Assembly: GCF_002252505.1 (NCBI RefSeq) | Contig: NZ_NNRL01000157.1 | Coordinates: forward strand, 186,001-250,000 | Reading direction: 5' to 3' | DNA from: Brucella grignonensis | Lineage (GTDB): Bacteria; Pseudomonadota; Alphaproteobacteria; Rhizobiales; Rhizobiaceae | DNA length: 64,000 nt | In this document: one piece after another, positions 62,474 to 64,000 of the stretch | How the letters are laid out: each line of letters starts with the position of its first letter | Position numbering within the stretch: position 1 is the first letter of the stretch | Translations under genes and position numbers: made by a program | Notes under the pieces: generated by a model | Told to the model about the DNA's origin: nothing | The model's input: the letters and a program-made list of their open reading frames with translations, nothing else | The model's database searches: none

Positions 62474-63739
62474 ATGAAACGCTTTTCCAGTGCACTCGCC
62501 GCTCTGGCTATGGCAACAGGCCTCGGCTCGCCCGCCTTTGCCGAAACGACGCTGAACGTGCACTATCCGATGCCAGGCTTTTTCAAGGATGTCATGGCTG
62601 ACATCTCTGGAAAGTTCATGGCAGAAAATCCGGATATCAAGATCAACTTCGTCAGCCCCTCGGCAACCTACGAAGAAGGCATTCAGACGATCATGCGTCA
62701 GGCCGGAACGTCGGAAATGCCGGATATCACCTTCACCGGTTTGAACCGCCTGCGCGTCCTCGCGGAACGCAATATCGGCGTCGACATGAAGCCGCTGGTC
62801 GAAAAAGAAACCGACATGGAAGCACAAGGCTTCACTGATCATCTGTTGAGCCTCGCCCGTGTCGGCGACCGTCAGGTTGGTCTTGCTTTCGCGACCTCCA
62901 ACCCAATCATGTATTACAATGCCGATCTTCTGAAGGCTGCAGGCGGCAATCCCGACACGCCTCCAACCACCTGGGATGCAGTGATCGAGCTCGGCGGCAA
63001 GATCAAGGCGCTTGGCAACGGCAATGAAGGCATTGATTTCCGCTGGCAGGGCGATGACTGGATGTTCTCGGCGCTTCTGTTCGGCGCAGGCGGCACCATG
63101 CTGACCGAAGACGAGAAGAAGGTCGCCTTCGATGGACCGGAAGGGCTCGAAGCCTTCAAGCTGGTCGACCGCATGGTGAAGGAAGGCGGCATGCCGGTTC
63201 TGACCAAGGCAGCGGGTGAGCAGGCTTTCGCTGCTGGCAAGGTCGGCTTCTCGTTCCAGACGACTGGCGCGCTGCGCAACACGATCAAGAATGTCGGCGA
63301 CAAATTCGATCTGCGCACTGCCAAAATCCCTCTTATCAATGCTGAAAAGGGTCGCCTGCCAACCGGTGGCAACGCAGTCGTCATCCTGACAGAAGATCAG
63401 GCAAAGCAGGATGCGGCATGGAAATTCGCCAAGTTCGCCGCTGGACCTTACGGCGCTTCCGTCGTCGTTCCCGGCACCGGCTATGTGCCGAACAACGAAC
63501 TGGCTGCAAAGTCCGACGATTATCTCGGCAAATTCTACGCGGAAAATCCGCTGTTCAAAGCCGGTCTCAGCCAGATGTCGCTGATGATCCCGTGGTATGC
63601 CTTCCCGGGTTCGAACGGCGTGAAGGTGACGCAGACCATCGTGGACAATCTTTCGCGCGTCGTTGAGCAATCCGCCACGCCGGAAGACGCCCTTGCCGAT
63701 GCCTCCAAGGAAGTCCAGCGCCTGCTGCCACGCAAGTAA
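62474..63739 (+). CDS. Periplasmic solute-binding protein, UgpB/CUT1 type
   Basis: 421 residues. Signal peptide MKRFSSALAALAMATGLGSP cut at AFA-ETT. Family marks: LNVHYPMPGFFKDVMADISG, FVSPSATYEEGIQTIMRQAG, NPIMYYNADLLKAAGGNPDT, PPTTWDAVIELGGKI and VGFSFQTTGALRNTIK. CAGGAG precedes the ATG. Ligand unknown; overall it resembles glycerol-3-phosphate/glycerophosphodiester and sugar binders. The Pho array and the phosphodiesterase upstream point to an organophosphate ligand. A strong terminator follows. Confidence 0.93.
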   Translation: MKRFSSALAALAMATGLGSPAFAETTLNVHYPMPGFFKDVMADISGKFMAENPDIKINFVSPSATYEEGIQTIMRQAGTSEMPDITFTGLNRLRVLAERNIGVDMKPLVEKETDMEAQGFTDHLLSLARVGDRQVGLAFATSNPIMYYNADLLKAAGGNPDTPPTTWDAVIELGGKIKALGNGNEGIDFRWQGDDWMFSALLFGAGGTMLTEDEKKVAFDGPEGLEAFKLVDRMVKEGGMPVLTKAAGEQAFAAGKVGFSFQTTGALRNTIKNVGDKFDLRTAKIPLINAEKGRLPTGGNAVVILTEDQAKQDAAWKFAKFAAGPYGASVVVPGTGYVPNNELAAKSDDYLGKFYAENPLFKAGLSQMSLMIPWYAFPGSNGVKVTQTIVDNLSRVVEQSATPEDALADASKEVQRLLPRK

Positions 63740-63757
63740 CCAGCCATCGCCATAAGC

Positions 63758-63790
63758 AAAAAGGGCCGCGCTGGCGATCAGCGCGGCCTT
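63758..63790 (+). terminator. Terminator after ABC operon
   Basis: AAGGGCCGCGCTG / CAGCGCGGCCTT hairpin with a short loop and eight T. Confidence 0.92.
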
Positions 63791-63814
63791 TTTTTTACGA
63801 ACAATAATATACGA

Positions 63815-64000
63815 TCAATAAGTCCAGTTGCGGGCCTTCGAGAACAGGAAGTCACGGAAGGCATGCAGTTTCGCGGAGTTCTTCAAGGCTTCCGGATAGC
63901 AGAAGAAAGTATCGAAGGACGGTATTTCTTCCAGTTCCGGCAGAAGTTGCACCAGACCGGATTCCTTGTCGGCCATATAATCGGGCAGAACGGCGATGCC
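63815..64000 (-). CDS. LysR-family regulator, C-terminal end
   Basis: Last 61 codons only; the gene enters from the right edge. The end of the effector domain reads GIAVLPDYMADKESGLVQLL, then SFDTFFCYPEALKNSAKLHA and FRDFLFSKARNW. The FDTxFxYPE...FRDFL pattern is like the LsrB/VtlR group of rhizobial and Brucella LysR regulators, which control envelope and sRNA genes. The DNA-binding part is outside the window, so the subgroup is tentative. Confidence 0.85.
   Translation of the reverse strand, partial: GIAVLPDYMADKESGLVQLLPELEEIPSFDTFFCYPEALKNSAKLHAFRDFLFSKARNWTY

Overview
The window is chromosomal DNA of an alphaproteobacterium in the Rhizobiales, very probably the Brucella/Ochrobactrum group. 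Four things point there. A periplasmic SIMPL-domain protein at 36394-37155 is close to the Brucella antigen BP26/Omp28. About a dozen copies of a roughly 105-bp palindromic element resemble the Bru-RS repeats described in Brucella. Regulatory sites are of rhizobial type (a Mur-like box, Pho boxes, a SahR-like operator). The gene set is typical: btaAB, choloylglycine hydrolase paralogs, an IalB-like protein and UPF0260. These assignments rest on recognised families, not on a database search.

Layout, left part. 1-4.6 kb holds the 5' part of rsmH, mntH with a Mur-like operator, an SDR oxidoreductase, rnpB and a soluble lytic transglycosylase. 4.9-12.1 kb is rich in envelope functions: an AmiD-like amidase coupled to a TerB/J-domain protein, two small lipoproteins, btaA-btaB for betaine lipid, a GH25 lysozyme lipoprotein and an MltB-like transglycosylase. 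12.2-19 kb has an AEC permease, a 28-residue membrane protein, a regulator-metF operon, tam and ettA. 19-27.8 kb has a lipase, a GT2/LAB_N pair, ugd, a D-lyxose isomerase-like cupin, a GbcA/GbcB-type demethylase pair, a PhnA-like protein, pncA and a DUF2165 protein.

Layout, right part. 28-36 kb looks more accessory: DUF475 and DUF4239 membrane proteins, two periplasmic choloylglycine-hydrolase paralogs, a beta-barrel porin, several repeats and an integrase remnant beside tRNA-Ile2. 36-58 kb returns to core genes: bp26, rpoD, dnaG, a Na/Pi cotransporter, carA, ypfJ, carB, an SbmA/BacA-type ABC protein, a broken NUDIX gene, a cold-shock gene, a GST and an aspartate aminotransferase. 58-64 kb holds an unannotated-looking small RNA with a CCTCCTCCC loop, a five-gene phosphodiesterase/ABC-importer operon and the end of a LysR regulator.

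How the parts work together. Three transcription units carry Pho-box arrays with 11-bp period: btaAB (lipid remodelling away from phosphate), the Na/Pi cotransporter (phosphate uptake) and the metallophosphoesterase-ABC operon (probably phosphodiester scavenging). Together they suggest a phosphate-starvation programme spread over the window. Other regulatory signals are an Arg-Arg leader peptide overlapping a terminator before carA, a terminator-like hairpin before carB, and a palindrome upstream of a SahR-like regulator of metF. The palindromic repeats often abut gene 3' ends and supply the stop codon of at least five genes.
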